64,000 nucleotides of DNA from Carposina sasakii. Its lineage: Eukaryota; Arthropoda; Insecta; Lepidoptera; Carposinidae. The notes beneath the pieces are model-generated. The model made no database searches. It was not told where the DNA came from and saw nothing but the letters and a program-made list of their open reading frames with translations. A program made the position numbers and the translations under genes. Of the stretch, positions 62,990 through 64,000 are shown piece after piece (positions within the stretch are counted from its first letter, which is position 1; each line of letters opens with the position of its first letter). The stretch spans positions 2,556,888 to 2,620,887 of the forward strand of contig CP053172.1 of NCBI GenBank assembly GCA_014607495.2. Direction: 5' to 3'.

Positions 62990-63849
62990 TTTTATTGTTT
63001 TTTGTGTTGCGCAGATTGAATCATAATTTCAACATCCTTTGAAACACTAATCGAAACACGAAAGAAGTAGGCCAATAGGCTGGCGGTGGTAATCACCGGA
63101 TTGGTCGAAACCGGGTTTGAATTTGCCCCGATATCTACACAATCAGCTACCCATCCGCAGCTTATTGGCCCACCCAGCAAAGACAAGGAATGAGTTACTG
63201 CTTTTTAGGGTTCTGTACAGAAAATGAGAAAACGGTACCCTCTCGTGAAATCTGTCCTTTTTGCTCAGAATCTACTGGATCAATCAGGTATTGATTTTAT
63301 TCGAGAAATAAGACGAAAATTGACCACAAAGTTCTTAGAATTCATAGCAGTTAGCATTGTTTTGCGAGTTGAACTCCTACTAGGCCGATTATTCTATAAG
63401 CCCGAAGTATTACCCACTGCTGGGCAATGACATACCCACCTTTAGACTGTGCCTTCGCCGTTCACAACCAAGCTTAGGCGTACTTTAGTACAAAAAGAAA
63501 ATCGCTAAAAGATGGCTCGTTTATTAGGCCTTAGTTAATGGCTTCAAAATAAAATTTTAACAATTCGATTTTTAAAAAATGTTAAGATAAGGTCAAATAA
63601 CTAAAAATACATAAAAAAAATAGCAATCTATCACAAAATAAGATCATTTTTTCACAGGATCGCCCGATACAATTGGCTTGGAAAGCGAACATTGCGGATA
63701 ATCAAATAAAAAATGCATTCCCTGCAAGTAATAACACTGTCGTATAACTCAACACAATGGTACTTGTTCAGCATTTCAGTATTTGCCTGGCTATCACCCA
63801 CACCCTGTATACTCCTGTCTATCTTGTTATTACTATGTTAAATAAATAA
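62990..63849. other. Spacer with a TTAGGGTTC repeat fragment
   Basis: 63205-63300 resembles the start of the 55321 repeat (TTTTAGGGTTCTGTACAG). No gene is recognised in the remainder. Confidence 0.35.
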
Positions 63850-64000
63850 ATCTTCCTGCCCTTATCCCACCCCATTAATCATGGGGTCGACGCATTATGA
63901 TTTCTTTCGAAACTCATTGCCAAAGTTTTGGCATTAGTTTTTACGGCCGGCCGCCTGCCTGACACCAACCCTCCTCGGGTATAGCTAAGTGACAATTTTT
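63850..64000 (-). mobile_element. Second SINE family, cut by the window end
   Basis: In minus orientation it shows the tail of 16318-16652: ATACCCGAGGAGGGTTGG, GCAGGCGGCCGGCCGT, CATGATTAATGGGGTGGG and GGGCAGGAAGA. The 5' head lies beyond 64000. Confidence 0.6.

Overview
This window looks like a piece of a moth or butterfly (Lepidoptera) nuclear chromosome. The only confidently recognised host gene is an insect cuticular protein of the RR-1 type, split into small exons. Almost everything else is transposable-element DNA of kinds typical of Lepidoptera: RTE-type LINE tails, tRNA-derived SINEs, Helitron-like repeats ending in CTAG-T, and many MITEs with clean target duplications. There are no operons, Shine-Dalgarno sites, CRISPR arrays or rRNA genes. 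A run of 500 N at 17543-18042 is an assembly gap.

Layout. 0-5 kb: a MADF-domain first exon and a three-exon minus-strand gene joining zinc-finger repeats to a DDE transposase core, followed by a low-complexity region with repeated palindromic motifs. 5-17.5 kb: SINEs, a solo LTR, hAT MITEs, LINE pieces and Helitron-like repeats, with the RR-1 cuticle gene (minus strand, exons at 13445-13337, 11206-11100 and 9994-9857) running through them. 18-26 kb: a decayed DDE-like transposase gene, an acidic C-terminal exon, a Jockey-type LINE fragment and a nearly intact DD41D mariner with 488-bp inverted repeats. All lie in what looks like one element whose right end is at 25838. Two splice-bounded minus-strand exons of an unknown gene sit at 26496-25994. 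28-32.5 kb: a 4034-bp near-perfect palindrome (28412-32445) flanked by TTA duplications. Each arm carries the same XPG/PIN-like nuclease plus Cys8 (CXC) zinc-finger coding region. This combination matches the Academ superfamily, and the palindrome sits inside an identifiable MITE. 32.5-43.8 kb: LINE and SINE debris, MITEs, a five-unit 114-bp minisatellite, a DD34D mariner with one 2-nt deletion, and a hAT fragment. 43.9-53.1 kb: two pogo-type transposons with C-terminal PHD fingers, one almost intact and sitting inside a foldback element. A lone THAP exon, a collapsed BEL/Pao LTR element and a broken piggyBac gene lie between them. 53-64 kb: further MITEs, a decayed mariner, a third pogo relic with a PHD finger, and SINE and Helitron-like repeats.

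The most unusual items are the giant palindromic Academ-like element with its apparent relative at 18.5-25.8 kb, the pogo elements whose terminal motif recurs in the intron just before the start codon, and the zinc-finger/DDE gene built from repeated exons. All superfamily names come from motif recognition by eye; no database search was possible.
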